51,074 nt of DNA from Clostridium sp. (lineage in GTDB: Bacteria; Bacillota; Clostridia; Clostridiales; Clostridiaceae), in NCBI GenBank assembly GCA_029851835.1, contig JARKVD010000002.1, forward strand, positions 1 to 51,074, read 5' to 3'. The notes under the pieces are model-generated. The model was given only the letters and a program-made list of their open reading frames with translations. It was not told the origin of the DNA and made no database searches. Shown here piece by piece: positions 17,585 through 25,651 of this stretch. The first letter of the stretch is position 1; the number at the start of each line of letters is the position of its first letter. Made by a program: the position numbers and the translations under genes.

Positions 17585-18169
17585 ATGGTTAATAGTGATA
17601 GAAGAGTAAGAAAAACAAAGGCTATATTAAGAAAAAATTTAATAACTCTTATGAAAGAGAAAAGTATAAACTCTATTACAGTAAAAGAGCTTTGTGAAAA
17701 GGCTGATATAAATAGGGGAACTTTCTACTTGCATTATAAAGATGTTTTTCATATGCTAGAGGAAATTGAGAAAGAACTTTTTGAAGAGTTTCAAGACAAG
17801 CTATTCTCTCATGAGATTTCTCCGAATAAAGCTGATACAAAACCTATATTGCAAGATATATATACGTTTATAGCTCAGAATAGTGATTTTTGTATGGTGA
17901 GTCTTTGTGAAAGAGGAGATATGGTTTTTGTAAAAAAAATTGTATCTTTAATATATGAAAAGGGATATAGCGACTGGTCTAGTATTTTTAAAACAAAGGA
18001 TAAAGATATTTTTGATAAATATTATTCTTTTATTTTATATGGAGCTATTGGTCTAATAGATCATTGGCTTAAGAATGGTCTTAAGGAATCTCCAGAATAT
18101 ATGGCTATATTAACAGAAAATATAATTTTAAATGGGTTAAAATCAGTAAATTCAATTAATCTATTATAA
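17585..18169 (+). CDS. TetR family transcriptional regulator
   Basis: A 194-residue one-component regulator with an N-terminal TetR helix-turn-helix. The segment SITVKELCEKADINRGTFY followed by LHYKD is diagnostic (about residues 27-50). The C-terminal ligand domain resembles the TetR_C group seen beside YhgE proteins, with little sequence identity expected. I chose ATG 17585 because GTGGGGGT lies directly upstream at normal spacing; an in-frame GTG at 17573 would add four residues but lacks a site. It is divergent from the yhgE-like gene and both probably respond to the palindrome at 17438-17469. The ligand is unknown. Confidence 0.9.
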   Translation: MVNSDRRVRKTKAILRKNLITLMKEKSINSITVKELCEKADINRGTFYLHYKDVFHMLEEIEKELFEEFQDKLFSHEISPNKADTKPILQDIYTFIAQNSDFCMVSLCERGDMVFVKKIVSLIYEKGYSDWSSIFKTKDKDIFDKYYSFILYGAIGLIDHWLKNGLKESPEYMAILTENIILNGLKSVNSINLL

Positions 18170-18185
18170 ATATAATTAAAAAGAA

Positions 18186-18230
18186 AAAACTTATCCAATT
18201 GAATTATGTAATTGGATAAGTTTTATTTTT
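18186..18230. terminator. Bidirectional intrinsic terminator
   Basis: A perfect 15-bp stem AAAACTTATCCAATT / AATTGGATAAGTTTT with T-rich flanks, between the converging tetR gene and the small membrane protein gene. Confidence 0.85.
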
Positions 18231-18233
18231 TTA

Positions 18234-18560
18234 TTACGCAATAAAAAATAATAAGTATATAAGTCCACTTAAAACAGAAGCTGATATAAGTAAATTAGAT
18301 ACAGAAGTTTTTTGTGAATCTTTTAATTTTACAATTATTGCAATCAGTGAAATCAATCCTAAACCTAAAGCAATAATTTTTTGTATTACATAGTTGCTAG
18401 GAAGACTAGTCACATTAAGAAAAGTTATAAACATTGACAGTGCCATTAAAAGATAGAATAAAGCATTTTTAGTTTTAGGATTTTTGGATGCATATAGAAA
18501 AGCAATGAAAAGCACACTTACGGCTGCAAGTATAATGAATAATATTAATAAAAGTTGCAT
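18234..18560 (-). CDS. Small hypothetical membrane protein
   Basis: A 108-residue hydrophobic protein with four likely membrane spans: about residues 2-22, 30-48, 56-76 and 88-106, joined by short Lys/Asn-rich loops. The chosen start is the ATG at 18560, which has GGGGAGGT at proper spacing on the minus strand; an upstream GTG at 18584 overlaps that ribosome site and is rejected. The gene lies alone between a bidirectional terminator and the rrf2 gene. No family or function is recognised. Confidence 0.75.
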   Translation of the reverse strand: MQLLLILFIILAAVSVLFIAFLYASKNPKTKNALFYLLMALSMFITFLNVTSLPSNYVIQKIIALGLGLISLIAIIVKLKDSQKTSVSNLLISASVLSGLIYLLFFIA

Positions 18561-18749
18561 AGTTGTTACCTCCCCAAGCACCACTTGAAATTATAAATTT
18601 CTTTAGTGGTATTTTACCTAATTTAATTATATATATTATCAATAATATATGAAATATATCTATATTAATAACATTTTATTAGGTTTAATGAATATTTTTT
18701 TATTACAGAGCATCGTCCCATAACTTAATTAGTTATTTTGAAATATCCA

Positions 18750-19145
18750 CTATAGTATATCTTCTAGTGTATATTGAGATAACTCATTAATAAAACTTTG
18801 TAATGAGTTAGATATAATACCTTTAAGCTTACAACCACTCGTCATTAGTGGACAAAGTTCAGGGTTATCCATGCATTCAACTAAGCTTAAATTTCCTTCA
18901 GTTGCCATTAATACTTTTCCAAGATTGATTTCTTTTGGCTCAACCCCTAATTTTAATCCACCATTTCTGCCTTTTATGGATATTATATATTCTGTTTTAG
19001 CAAGCTTGTGTATAACTTTTTTCATATGATGTTCTGATACTTCTAAGTACTCAGCAAGTTTATCAACAGTAGAAATGTTTTCTCTATTTCTAGCCAAATA
19101 TATTAAGGCTCTAAAAGCATAATCTGTAAACTTAGATATCTGCAT
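18750..19145 (-). CDS. Rrf2 family regulator, NsrR-like
   Basis: A 131-residue winged-helix regulator of the Rrf2 family. It opens with MQISKFTDYAFRALIYLA, typical of NsrR/IscR-type proteins, and has three cysteines at 91, 98 and 105. These match the cluster-binding Cys of NsrR, which senses nitric oxide through an Fe-S cluster. The NsrR reading, rather than IscR or CymR, is supported by its divergent neighbour, a haemoglobin of the Hmp type, a classic NsrR target. Two palindromes in the shared upstream region are candidate binding sites. AAAGGAG precedes the ATG at 19145. Cluster type and ligand are inference. Confidence 0.88.
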   Translation of the reverse strand: MQISKFTDYAFRALIYLARNRENISTVDKLAEYLEVSEHHMKKVIHKLAKTEYIISIKGRNGGLKLGVEPKEINLGKVLMATEGNLSLVECMDNPELCPLMTSGCKLKGIISNSLQSFINELSQYTLEDIL

Positions 19146-19202
19146 AACTGTTCTCCTTTAAGATTTTAATATATAATATTGTAACAAAAAATGTTGAAAA
19201 GT

Positions 19203-19216
19203 TAAATGTACATTTA
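19203..19216. promoter_or_regulatory. Perfect palindrome TAAATGTACATTTA
   Basis: A perfect 14-bp palindrome 58 bases upstream of the rrf2 start codon, in the region where its minus-strand promoter should be. It is a candidate autoregulatory site for the Rrf2 protein. Confidence 0.4.
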
Positions 19217-19224
19217 GTTTGCAT

Positions 19225-19255
19225 ATTTTATATTTTATATTTTATATTTTATATT
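19225..19255. repeat. Tandem heptamer (ATTTTAT)x4
   Basis: Four exact ATTTTAT units plus ATT in the divergent rrf2-globin region. It is a short tandem AT repeat that may vary in copy number and change the spacing between regulatory sites. Confidence 0.8.
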
Positions 19256-19311
19256 AAGTTGATTGTATAAATCGGGATGAGATAATAAAGAATGGATATA
19301 TTTTTGCAATT

Positions 19312-19354
19312 AATGTGTATTTTATTTGCACATTTTTAAGAGATGTGTTATATT
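19312..19354 (+). promoter_or_regulatory. Globin promoter with overlapping inverted repeat
   Basis: TTGCAC (19326-19331), 17 bases and TATATT (19349-19354) form a good promoter. The inverted repeat AATGTGTA-N7-TGCACATT (19312-19334) overlaps its -35, as expected for a repressor site. Its neighbour encodes an NsrR-like protein, so this is the best candidate operator. Confidence 0.6.
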
Positions 19355-19366
19355 AAATTTAACAAG

Positions 19367-19381
19367 TGATAATGATTGTTA
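19367..19381 (+). promoter_or_regulatory. Candidate Fur box
   Basis: TGATAATGATTGTTA matches the 7-1-7 Fur consensus TGATAATNATTATCA at 13 of 15 positions. It lies just after the globin -10, over the predicted transcript start. Confidence 0.5.
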
Positions 19382-19431
19382 AAAAATAAAAATTATAAAT
19401 TTGCAAAAGAGGATTAAAGGAGAAATTTTGT

Positions 19432-19872
19432 ATGTTAGATCAAAAAACAATTGAAATAGTTAAGGGCACAGTACCAGTATTAAAGGAGCATGGATTAGAA
19501 ATCACAAAGACTTTCTATAAAAACATGTTCGAAAACAATCCAGAGGTTAAACCATTATTCAATATGGATAGACAAGCTTCAGGAGAGCAGCCAAAGGCAT
19601 TAGCTATGACAGTTTTAGCGGCAGCTCAAAATATAGACAACCTAGGTGCTTTATTACCAGCAGTTAAGAAGATAGGAGAAAGACATTGCGAGGCTCGAAT
19701 TAAGGAAGAGCATTATCCAATAGTTGGAGCTAATCTTTTAGGAGCAATTAAAGAAGTTTTAGGAGAGGCAGCAACAGATGATATCATTGATGCTTGGGGT
19801 AAAGCTTATGAAGAAATAGCTAAAGTATTTATAGCGGTTGAAAAAGAAATTTACCAGTCAAGAAGTAAATAA
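19432..19872 (+). CDS. Single-domain haemoglobin (flavohaemoglobin-type globin domain)
   Basis: A 146-residue haem protein equivalent to the globin domain of flavohaemoglobin Hmp, without the FAD and NAD domains, like Campylobacter Cgb or Vitreoscilla haemoglobin. The haem-pocket residues match Hmp numbering: Tyr29 (B10), Gln53 (E7), Leu57 (E11) and proximal His85 (F8) in [15 protein letters not shown]. This pocket is typical of NO dioxygenase or NO reduction. In an anaerobe it would protect against NO or trace oxygen and needs a separate reductase. The ATG follows AAAGGAG. It is divergent from an NsrR-like regulator; the promoter carries an inverted repeat and a Fur-like box, so nitrosative and iron control are both likely. 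Confidence 0.92.
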   Translation: MLDQKTIEIVKGTVPVLKEHGLEITKTFYKNMFENNPEVKPLFNMDRQASGEQPKALAMTVLAAAQNIDNLGALLPAVKKIGERHCEARIKEEHYPIVGANLLGAIKEVLGEAATDDIIDAWGKAYEEIAKVFIAVEKEIYQSRSK

Positions 19873-19920
19873 TATAGATGTTTTTCATGCTCATCAGGAA
19901 AATGAGTATAAAGAGTAAGA

Positions 19921-19961
19921 CTCAATATAATCTGTGTATACAGATTGTATTGAGCCTTTTT
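19921..19961. terminator. Bidirectional intrinsic terminator
   Basis: A 15-bp stem CTCAATATAATCTGT / ACAGATTGTATTGAG (one wobble) followed by CCTTTTT, between the converging globin and pdaA genes. Confidence 0.85.
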
Positions 19962-20004
19962 ACTTTTGGAGGATGCTTTATACAATAATATTGAGTTGAG
20001 CTAG

Positions 20005-20931
20005 CTAGGGTAATAATTCGAATACATAGCCTTGAGATTTAGCATCTTTAAGTACTGAATCAAGGATTTCTGCATTTGTTTTAGAAACAGCATGGATTAG
20101 CATAATTGAACCGTTATGAAGTCCATTAAGAATTTTTTCTTTGGCAGTAGCTTGTTCAGGCTGTTTATGAATATCCCAATCCATATATGCAAAGCTCCAA
20201 AATACTGTTTTATAGCCAAGATTTTTGGTCATAGCTAAGGATTTTTGAGAATACTCTCCCATTGGTGGTCTAAAGTATTTTGGCATATCTTCGCCAGTTA
20301 TTTCTTTAAATTTATTTTCTACATCGGTAAATTCGCTGAGGAATTTTTCTTCAGTACCACATACGCTAGGCATTGAAGGGTGATGGTTAGTATGGTTTCC
20401 AACTATATGACCTTCATCTACCATTCTTTTAATTAAATCAGGATTATCCTTTAAGTAAGGAAGTGTTACGAAGAAAATCGCTTTTACGTCATTGTCTTTT
20501 AATATATCTAGAATTTTTGCTGTATATCCATTTTCATAGCCTTCGTCAAAGGTTAAATACAATACTTGACGTGATGTATCACCAACATAGTGTGCATCGT
20601 AATCATCTAAATTAAAATTTGTCTTAAGATTTACTTCAGGAGTGGTATGTGTTTTATTAGGTTTATACCACCATGCAATTTTTTCATTACTTAGAGTTGA
20701 CGCATCTATTTTTGAGGGAACTGCTTCTGAAGAATTATTTATATTACTTTCATCATTGTCAGTTGTAGATCTATCAACAATAACTTTATTTATTTCCATA
20801 TAATTACTATTAAATGCTGGCTTAATATTTTCTTTATAATTATGTATTGAGTTAGCGGTAGAATCAATAATGTTTATGGAAGATATAAGTGCAGCAATAA
20901 AAACTGTATTACGAATAAAACGGCTTTTCAT
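20005..20931 (-). CDS. pdaA: Polysaccharide deacetylase, PdaA type (muramic delta-lactam synthesis)
   Basis: PdaA removes the N-acetyl group of muramic acid after CwlD action so that muramic delta-lactam forms in the spore cortex, a mark needed for germination. The 308-residue protein has an N-terminal hydrophobic signal/anchor (about 7-22), a low-complexity linker, then the NodB domain. The motifs are TFDEG (127-131, the PdaA variant of TFDDG), NHTNHH (179-184, metal His180 and His184), RPPMG (221-225) and LIHAVSKTNAE (His280). The ATG at 20931 follows AAAGGAGG. It stands alone. A SigG promoter would be expected, but I cannot pick one with confidence. Its presence argues for an endospore former. 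Confidence 0.93.
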   Translation of the reverse strand: MKSRFIRNTVFIAALISSINIIDSTANSIHNYKENIKPAFNSNYMEINKVIVDRSTTDNDESNINNSSEAVPSKIDASTLSNEKIAWWYKPNKTHTTPEVNLKTNFNLDDYDAHYVGDTSRQVLYLTFDEGYENGYTAKILDILKDNDVKAIFFVTLPYLKDNPDLIKRMVDEGHIVGNHTNHHPSMPSVCGTEEKFLSEFTDVENKFKEITGEDMPKYFRPPMGEYSQKSLAMTKNLGYKTVFWSFAYMDWDIHKQPEQATAKEKILNGLHNGSIMLIHAVSKTNAEILDSVLKDAKSQGYVFELLP

Positions 20932-21313
20932 ATTATGCCTCCTTTTATATAGTCACTCAAATAAACCTTCTTTTTATCAACAAGTTTATGAATTTGAAAA
21001 TTAATTACTTAAATTTATTTGCTTAGAACTTCTTCCAATTAATATGAGAAGGAGTTTCCTTATAAATAGGATGTGTGATTTATCGATAAAAAATACAAGA
21101 AGTTTTTTCATATAATTTACTATTTATAAATTAAAGCTTATAATATAAAAATAATCAGTAGAATTTTATAAATAGCCTTGAACAAGCTATGAAGGGCAGT
21201 AGTTATATTGCATAAAGATTTGAATGAGGGTTTATAAAAGCAAGGTGAAGGATAGAATACTAAAGTAAAAAGTATTTTAATTAACATTATTTAGAGACAA
21301 GTGAGGAAGTAAC
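20932..21313. other. Intergenic region between pdaA and the 100-residue protein gene
   Basis: A divergent promoter region, AT-rich. It contains a diverged copy of the dispersed repeat (about 21004-21064) and a TATAAT at about 21139 that could serve the plus-strand gene. No other gene is seen. Confidence 0.4.
21004..21064 (+). repeat. Diverged copy of the dispersed two-hairpin repeat
   Basis: TTATTTGCTTAGAACTTCTTCC, broken here into TTATTTGCTTA and GAACTTCTTCC, is followed by AATATGAGAAGGAGTTTCCT. It matches the second half of the intact copies, including the AAGGAGTTTCCTTA end; the first hairpin arm is decayed. Confidence 0.6.
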
Positions 21314-21616
21314 ATGGCAAAGAAAAATAGTAAAAACAATGATTTTTTAAATACACATAGAAATTCTACGTCTCCCAAAATATATGAGATATTATTAGAA
21401 TTAGTTAATGATGATAGAGAAGATTTAGCTAAAAGCGTCCTAAAAGTAGACTATTTATTAGAGTATACATCTAATGCTATTAAACATAGGGATTATGTTG
21501 AAGCAAAAGAGTCTATACAGAAGGCTAGAGAAAGAATTGATCAATTAAAGAATAATGGAGTAAAGGTAGATTATTTAGAATACCTTTATGAGGGTATTAA
21601 TAAAAAGGTAAAATAG
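21314..21616 (+). CDS. Hypothetical protein, 100 residues
   Basis: A small hydrophilic, mainly helical protein. After a Lys/Asn-rich start, residues 20-95 form charged helices (YEILLELVNDDREDLAKSV, then KARERIDQL) that could make a coiled coil or helical hairpin. There is no signal or membrane span. GAGGAAG precedes the ATG at 21314. It lies about 100 bases ahead of truA, perhaps in the same transcript. I do not recognise a family. Confidence 0.75.
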   Translation: MAKKNSKNNDFLNTHRNSTSPKIYEILLELVNDDREDLAKSVLKVDYLLEYTSNAIKHRDYVEAKESIQKARERIDQLKNNGVKVDYLEYLYEGINKKVK

Positions 21617-21721
21617 ACTAAGCTTCAATTATATAGCACTACTATTGCTTTATTTATTCATTTAAAAGGTATATACTAAAAGGTATGTAAAAGAGAAATA
21701 AACGTTTTAAAAGGAGAATTT

Positions 21722-22462
21722 ATGAGAAACTTAAAATTAGTTATTGAATATGATGGAACTAGATACAAGGGTTGGCAGAAGCAAAAGGATAATGTTTCAA
21801 CAGTTCAAGATAAAATAGAGAAAGTACTTAGCAAAATGACTGGTGAAGATATACAAGTAATTGGATGTGGCAGAACTGATACAGGGGTACACGCTATAAA
21901 TTATGTAGCGAACTTTCACACTAACTCTACTTTTACAAATGAGGATATATTAAATTATTTCTATGAGTTCTTACCAGAAGACATAGTAGTTAAATCTGTT
22001 ACTGATGCCCATGAAAGATTTCACGCTAGATATAATGCTAAAGCTAAAACTTATGTTTATACAATAAATAATGGAAGTCATAGAAGTGTATTTAATAGAA
22101 AATATGAATATCATACTGATGAAGAATTAAACTTAAATGCCATGGAGGCAGCAGCAGATACTCTTATAGGAACTCATGATTTCAAAAGCTTCACAAGCTT
22201 AAAATCAAGCAGTAAATCTACAGTTAGAACAATTAATTACATAGACATCAATAAAGATGGTGATATCATTAAGATTGAAGTAAATGGTGATGGATTCCTT
22301 ATGAACATGGTTAGAATTATAGTAGGAACTCTTCTTGAGGTTGGTACGGGAAAACTTAAGGCCAGTGATGTTGCTAAGATCCTTGAAAGAAAACAAAGAT
22401 CAGAAGCTGGTCCAATGGCTCAAGCTAAAGGATTATGCTTAAAAGAAGTAGAATATCAATAA
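21722..22462 (+). CDS. truA: tRNA pseudouridine(38-40) synthase TruA
   Basis: TruA converts uridines 38-40 of the tRNA anticodon arm to pseudouridine. The 246-residue protein starts with the family strand [14 protein letters not shown] (6-19) and has the catalytic aspartate in [11 protein letters not shown] (Asp53). Further conserved blocks are [14 protein letters not shown] and [21 protein letters not shown] precedes the ATG. It is followed by its own terminator. In many clostridia truA sits with the ecfA transporter and rplM-rpsI genes; here it does not. Confidence 0.96.
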   Translation: MRNLKLVIEYDGTRYKGWQKQKDNVSTVQDKIEKVLSKMTGEDIQVIGCGRTDTGVHAINYVANFHTNSTFTNEDILNYFYEFLPEDIVVKSVTDAHERFHARYNAKAKTYVYTINNGSHRSVFNRKYEYHTDEELNLNAMEAAADTLIGTHDFKSFTSLKSSSKSTVRTINYIDINKDGDIIKIEVNGDGFLMNMVRIIVGTLLEVGTGKLKASDVAKILERKQRSEAGPMAQAKGLCLKEVEYQ

Positions 22463-22471
22463 TATTAAAAT

Positions 22472-22505
22472 GCTAGGAAAGGTAAACTTTTCCTAGCTGT
22501 TTTTG
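22472..22505 (+). terminator. Intrinsic terminator after truA
   Basis: GCTAGGAAAGG pairs with CTTTTCCTAGC, followed by TGTTTTTG. Confidence 0.8.
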
Positions 22506-22564
22506 TATAACAATTAAATATTTGCTCACCCTAAATAAATAATAAACTTAAAGGTGGACAGAAA

Positions 22565-23839
22565 ATGATTGGTATAAAAACATTAGATACAATAAAAACT
22601 TTTCCAAGAAGTATTCACATATTAGTAGCTGGAGAAGCTATTTCTTCCCTTGCTATGGGGATTTTTAATTTTTTACAGATTCTCTATTATAATTTTATTG
22701 GATTATCTCCAGAAGCTATTGGATTAATATTTTCAGTAGGATCATTATTTGGATTAGCAGGGTTCTTTATAGGTCCATTTATAAAAATCTTCGGAAGAAA
22801 AAATCTACTATGTTTGGGAGTCGGAATCCTATCCATTGGAATAGGAATCAATGTGTTTTTTACAAGATTTATTATTTTGCTAGTGGGTCAAATAATAATA
22901 AGTATTGGCACTTCGTTAATTCAATTAACAGAGCTTCAATTATTATATTCATATACAATAGGATATAAGGAATGTTGTGCATATAGCTATAAATATTCAG
23001 CTTCTTTAATAGCTAATGCATTAGGTATATTAGTAGCTGGGAATATGAACAAATTAACGTATTTCATGCATCATGGCTATAGAAAGTTATTTTTCGGTTC
23101 TTTTATAATGCTTTTTTCTACGGGGCTTGCTAGATATTTTCTTTTACCTAAAGATATTACTGTTGATGCTGAAAATGGAGAGGTAAAAAGGTTATTATCT
23201 TTATCAATTGCAGCCATAAAGCAGGATGTGAGTATAAGACGATTTGCAGTTCTTCTATTTTTAGCATCACTGGGCTTTGCGGGTGTAGGTCCATATAACA
23301 ATCTTATATTAAAAGTTGTTTTTCACCTTGAAAACAGTACAATATCCTACATTTCTTTTGCCTTAACAATTTTAAGCATGGTGGGTATAGTATTGATGCC
23401 AACAATCGTTGATAAGCTAGGAGCTGAGAAGTTTAATCTGATAATTTTTATTGGAGCTATAGGAGGCTGTGGCTTACTTGCTGCTATAAGTAATACAAAC
23501 ATGTTTGTAGGAATGTTAATAATAAGGTGTATTTTTGCTTTTATGATTGCATCTTCTCTTGAAAGCTTGATGATGAGTAATATAGCTTTAGACAAAAGGG
23601 ATGTTTTTGCTTCTGTAAAGATGTTGATTAATGGTATCTCCGTTGCATTAGGAAACTTTTTAGGAGGATACATATTAAATCATTTTGGCTATAGAGTTAA
23701 CTATATTTATGGAGCAGTTTTACTTACAATAGCAGTAATCTTTTTCTATTTAAGAGTTAGAAAGCTTATGATAAATAAAACTGTAGAGAAGAAAGAATGT
23801 AAGTGTAAATTTAAGAAAAAGACAGTTAGTTTCAAGTGA
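22565..23839 (+). CDS. Major facilitator superfamily transporter
   Basis: A 424-residue membrane protein with about 12 predicted spans in two halves and a central cytoplasmic loop near residues 200-225. This is the layout of an MFS exporter or antiporter. The inner half shows a GPFIKIFGRKNLL loop like the MFS signature between spans 2 and 3. The C-terminus is a basic tail with two cysteines. The substrate is not identifiable. GGTGGAC precedes the ATG. Its stop codon TGA (23837-23839) lies within the left edge AAGTGA of a dispersed repeat, suggesting that the repeat landed at or defined the gene's 3' end. Confidence 0.82.
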   Translation: MIGIKTLDTIKTFPRSIHILVAGEAISSLAMGIFNFLQILYYNFIGLSPEAIGLIFSVGSLFGLAGFFIGPFIKIFGRKNLLCLGVGILSIGIGINVFFTRFIILLVGQIIISIGTSLIQLTELQLLYSYTIGYKECCAYSYKYSASLIANALGILVAGNMNKLTYFMHHGYRKLFFGSFIMLFSTGLARYFLLPKDITVDAENGEVKRLLSLSIAAIKQDVSIRRFAVLLFLASLGFAGVGPYNNLILKVVFHLENSTISYISFALTILSMVGIVLMPTIVDKLGAEKFNLIIFIGAIGGCGLLAAISNTNMFVGMLIIRCIFAFMIASSLESLMMSNIALDKRDVFASVKMLINGISVALGNFLGGYILNHFGYRVNYIYGAVLLTIAVIFFYLRVRKLMINKTVEKKECKCKFKKKTVSFK

Positions 23840-23908
23840 ATGTCCAAATCTTTGATTTGGTTAATATGAACTTACTCCTTTGAATGAATATGAAAAGGAA
23901 TTTCCTTA
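23834..23908 (+). repeat. Dispersed two-hairpin repeat, intact copy A
   Basis: It starts AAGTGAATGT, then stem 1 CCAAATC-tttGATTTGG, then TTAATATGAACTTACTCC, then stem 2 (ACTCCTT...AAAGGAAT) and ends TTTCCTTAA. It overlaps the stop codon of the MFS gene and lies upstream of deoD. Related copies are at 31251-31328, 39145-39224 and 44578-44665. Confidence 0.8.
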
Positions 23909-23935
23909 AAAAATAATGATTTAACATCAGTTTAT

Positions 23936-23974
23936 TTGTATTAATTATACAAAAATGTAGATATAAGATATAAT
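23936..23974 (+). promoter_or_regulatory. Candidate deoD promoter with palindrome
   Basis: TATACA (23946-23951), 17 bases, TATAAT (23969-23974). The inverted repeat TTGTAT-N5-ATACAA (23936-23952) overlaps the -35 and could be an operator. The -35 is only 4 of 6. Confidence 0.4.
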
Positions 23975-24002
23975 TATAATATAATGTATAGGAGGAATTG
24001 AA

Positions 24003-24716
24003 ATGAGTAATTTTGTACCAACACCACATAATGCTGCTTTGGTAGGGGATATTGCTGAAACAGTTTTATTACCAGGAGATCCATTAAGAGCTAAGTTTAT
24101 TGCAGATAATTATTTAGAAGACGTTGTACAATATAATACTGTTAGAGGAATGTATGGATATACAGGTACTTATAAAGGAAAGAAAATATCAGTACAAGGA
24201 ACAGGTATGGGGATACCATCAATGGCAATATACTCTTATGAGTTAATAAATTTTTACGGATGTAAAAATCTCATAAGAATTGGTTCAGCTGGTGGGTATG
24301 GAAAGCTTAAAATACGTGATATAGTTTTTGGTATGGGTGCATCAACTAACTCTAACTATGGAAGTCACTTTGGATTACCTGGAACTTTTGCACCAATTTG
24401 TAGCTTTGAATTATTAGAAAGAGCTGTTAAGGTTGCTAGAGAAAAGGAGATTGAGTTTGAAGTAGGAAATATTTTATCATCTGATTGTTTCTATGGAGAA
24501 GGCGAAGATGTAATGGAAACAAAGTGGAGCAAAATGGGAGTGTGTGCAGTAGAGATGGAAGCAGCAGCTCTTTATATGAATGCAGCAAGAGCTGGAGTTA
24601 ATGCTTTAGCTATTTTAACTATTTCTGATTGTCCAACTAAAGGAGAATTCACTACAGCTGAAGAAAGACAAGAAACTTTCACAAAGATGATGGAAATTGC
24701 CCTTGAATTGGCATAA
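24003..24716 (+). CDS. deoD: Purine-nucleoside phosphorylase DeoD
   Basis: This enzyme reversibly cleaves purine (deoxy)nucleosides with phosphate to a free base and (deoxy)ribose-1-phosphate, in nucleoside salvage. The 237 residues match the hexameric bacterial PNP family: TPHNAALVGDIAETVLLPGDP at the start (quoted in part), RGMYGYTGTYKGKK, GMGIPS, and EMEAAALY for ribose binding. TISDCPTKGE carries the catalytic Asp and AEERQETF the catalytic Arg. AGGAGG precedes the ATG. It is monocistronic, with an inverted repeat near the promoter and a terminator at 24747-24795. Confidence 0.96.
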   Translation: MSNFVPTPHNAALVGDIAETVLLPGDPLRAKFIADNYLEDVVQYNTVRGMYGYTGTYKGKKISVQGTGMGIPSMAIYSYELINFYGCKNLIRIGSAGGYGKLKIRDIVFGMGASTNSNYGSHFGLPGTFAPICSFELLERAVKVAREKEIEFEVGNILSSDCFYGEGEDVMETKWSKMGVCAVEMEAAALYMNAARAGVNALAILTISDCPTKGEFTTAEERQETFTKMMEIALELA

Positions 24717-24746
24717 ATTTATTTAAATATTAAATTGAAATAAGTA

Positions 24747-24795
24747 ATATACTATATATAGCATGAAAAAGAGGCTATATATAGTATATTTTTTT
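24747..24795 (+). terminator. Intrinsic terminator after deoD
   Basis: A 16-bp AT-rich stem ATATACTATATATAGC / GCTATATATAGTATAT and seven T. Confidence 0.85.
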
Positions 24796-24845
24796 CTGGT
24801 ATTTTAACTTAGATCTATTTAAATGTTCAAATAGGGGTGAAGGAA

Positions 24846-25613
24846 ATGGAGAGTAATTTGCGATTAAGAGTTTCTATTGTTTTAGTTACTATTCTGATTA
24901 TATTTGGATGTAAAATAATTAAACAAGCTGATGATAATAAAGCTATTGAAGTAAATTTAAATGAACCTTTAATGAATTTAGTAAGTTTAAATGAGGAGGT
25001 TTATCAGCAAGAGATATATATTCTTCCTGAAGAAATTGAATTTGATAACAATAGTATGTTAATTAAAGATAAGGTAGTTTGGGACAAGGTTGCAGTTACA
25101 GATACTCCGGGGAAATACATGTATGAAGGACATATGGAGAATTATAACTATTGTGTAAATTTGATTTTAAATGTTAAAGAGAATATCTATGATAGAAAGG
25201 TAGGATATATAAGAAATATCTTTATTAATAATGACAAGGATATGAGTATTGAATTTGATTCGGCCGAGTTCTTTAAAGATGAAGAAGCCTTATACGAAGC
25301 TATAAAAGATAATGAAGTAGAAATTGATAATTATGGAAATTTTGTTAATTTATGTGGATATTATATTAGAAATTCAAGCTATGATAAGGAAATATTTAAG
25401 ATTAATAAATTTCCAGTTTTAGAATTAGTGGAAATAGAGATTAATGGAGAGCAAAGGGGTTCAGGGAAGTTGGTTAATGTAGACTTTGAAACATTGAAAA
25501 AGTATATAGATAATTATAATAACTGCGATGATGAAGAAAAGCTATTGTTTTATATAAATATTAAAAATAATGAGATAGTATCTATCGTAAGACAATATTT
25601 AGAGTATAATTAG
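24846..25613 (+). CDS. Hypothetical lipoprotein or membrane-anchored protein
   Basis: A 255-residue protein of unknown function. The N-terminus is basic, then hydrophobic (about 6-21), ending LIIFGCK. The cysteine suggests a lipoprotein cleavage site, although a simple membrane anchor is possible. The rest is extracellular, acidic and Asn/Tyr/Ile-rich with alternating beta-type hydrophobics. The ATG at 24846 has AGGGGTG six bases upstream; a GTG at 24837 would overlap it. No domain is recognised. It is followed 38 bases later by exoIII, which has its own ribosome site. Confidence 0.7.
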   Translation: MESNLRLRVSIVLVTILIIFGCKIIKQADDNKAIEVNLNEPLMNLVSLNEEVYQQEIYILPEEIEFDNNSMLIKDKVVWDKVAVTDTPGKYMYEGHMENYNYCVNLILNVKENIYDRKVGYIRNIFINNDKDMSIEFDSAEFFKDEEALYEAIKDNEVEIDNYGNFVNLCGYYIRNSSYDKEIFKINKFPVLELVEIEINGEQRGSGKLVNVDFETLKKYIDNYNNCDDEEKLLFYINIKNNEIVSIVRQYLEYN

Positions 25614-25651
25614 CAGTATAGCATATAAAAAATAGAAGGGATGAGGTACAC

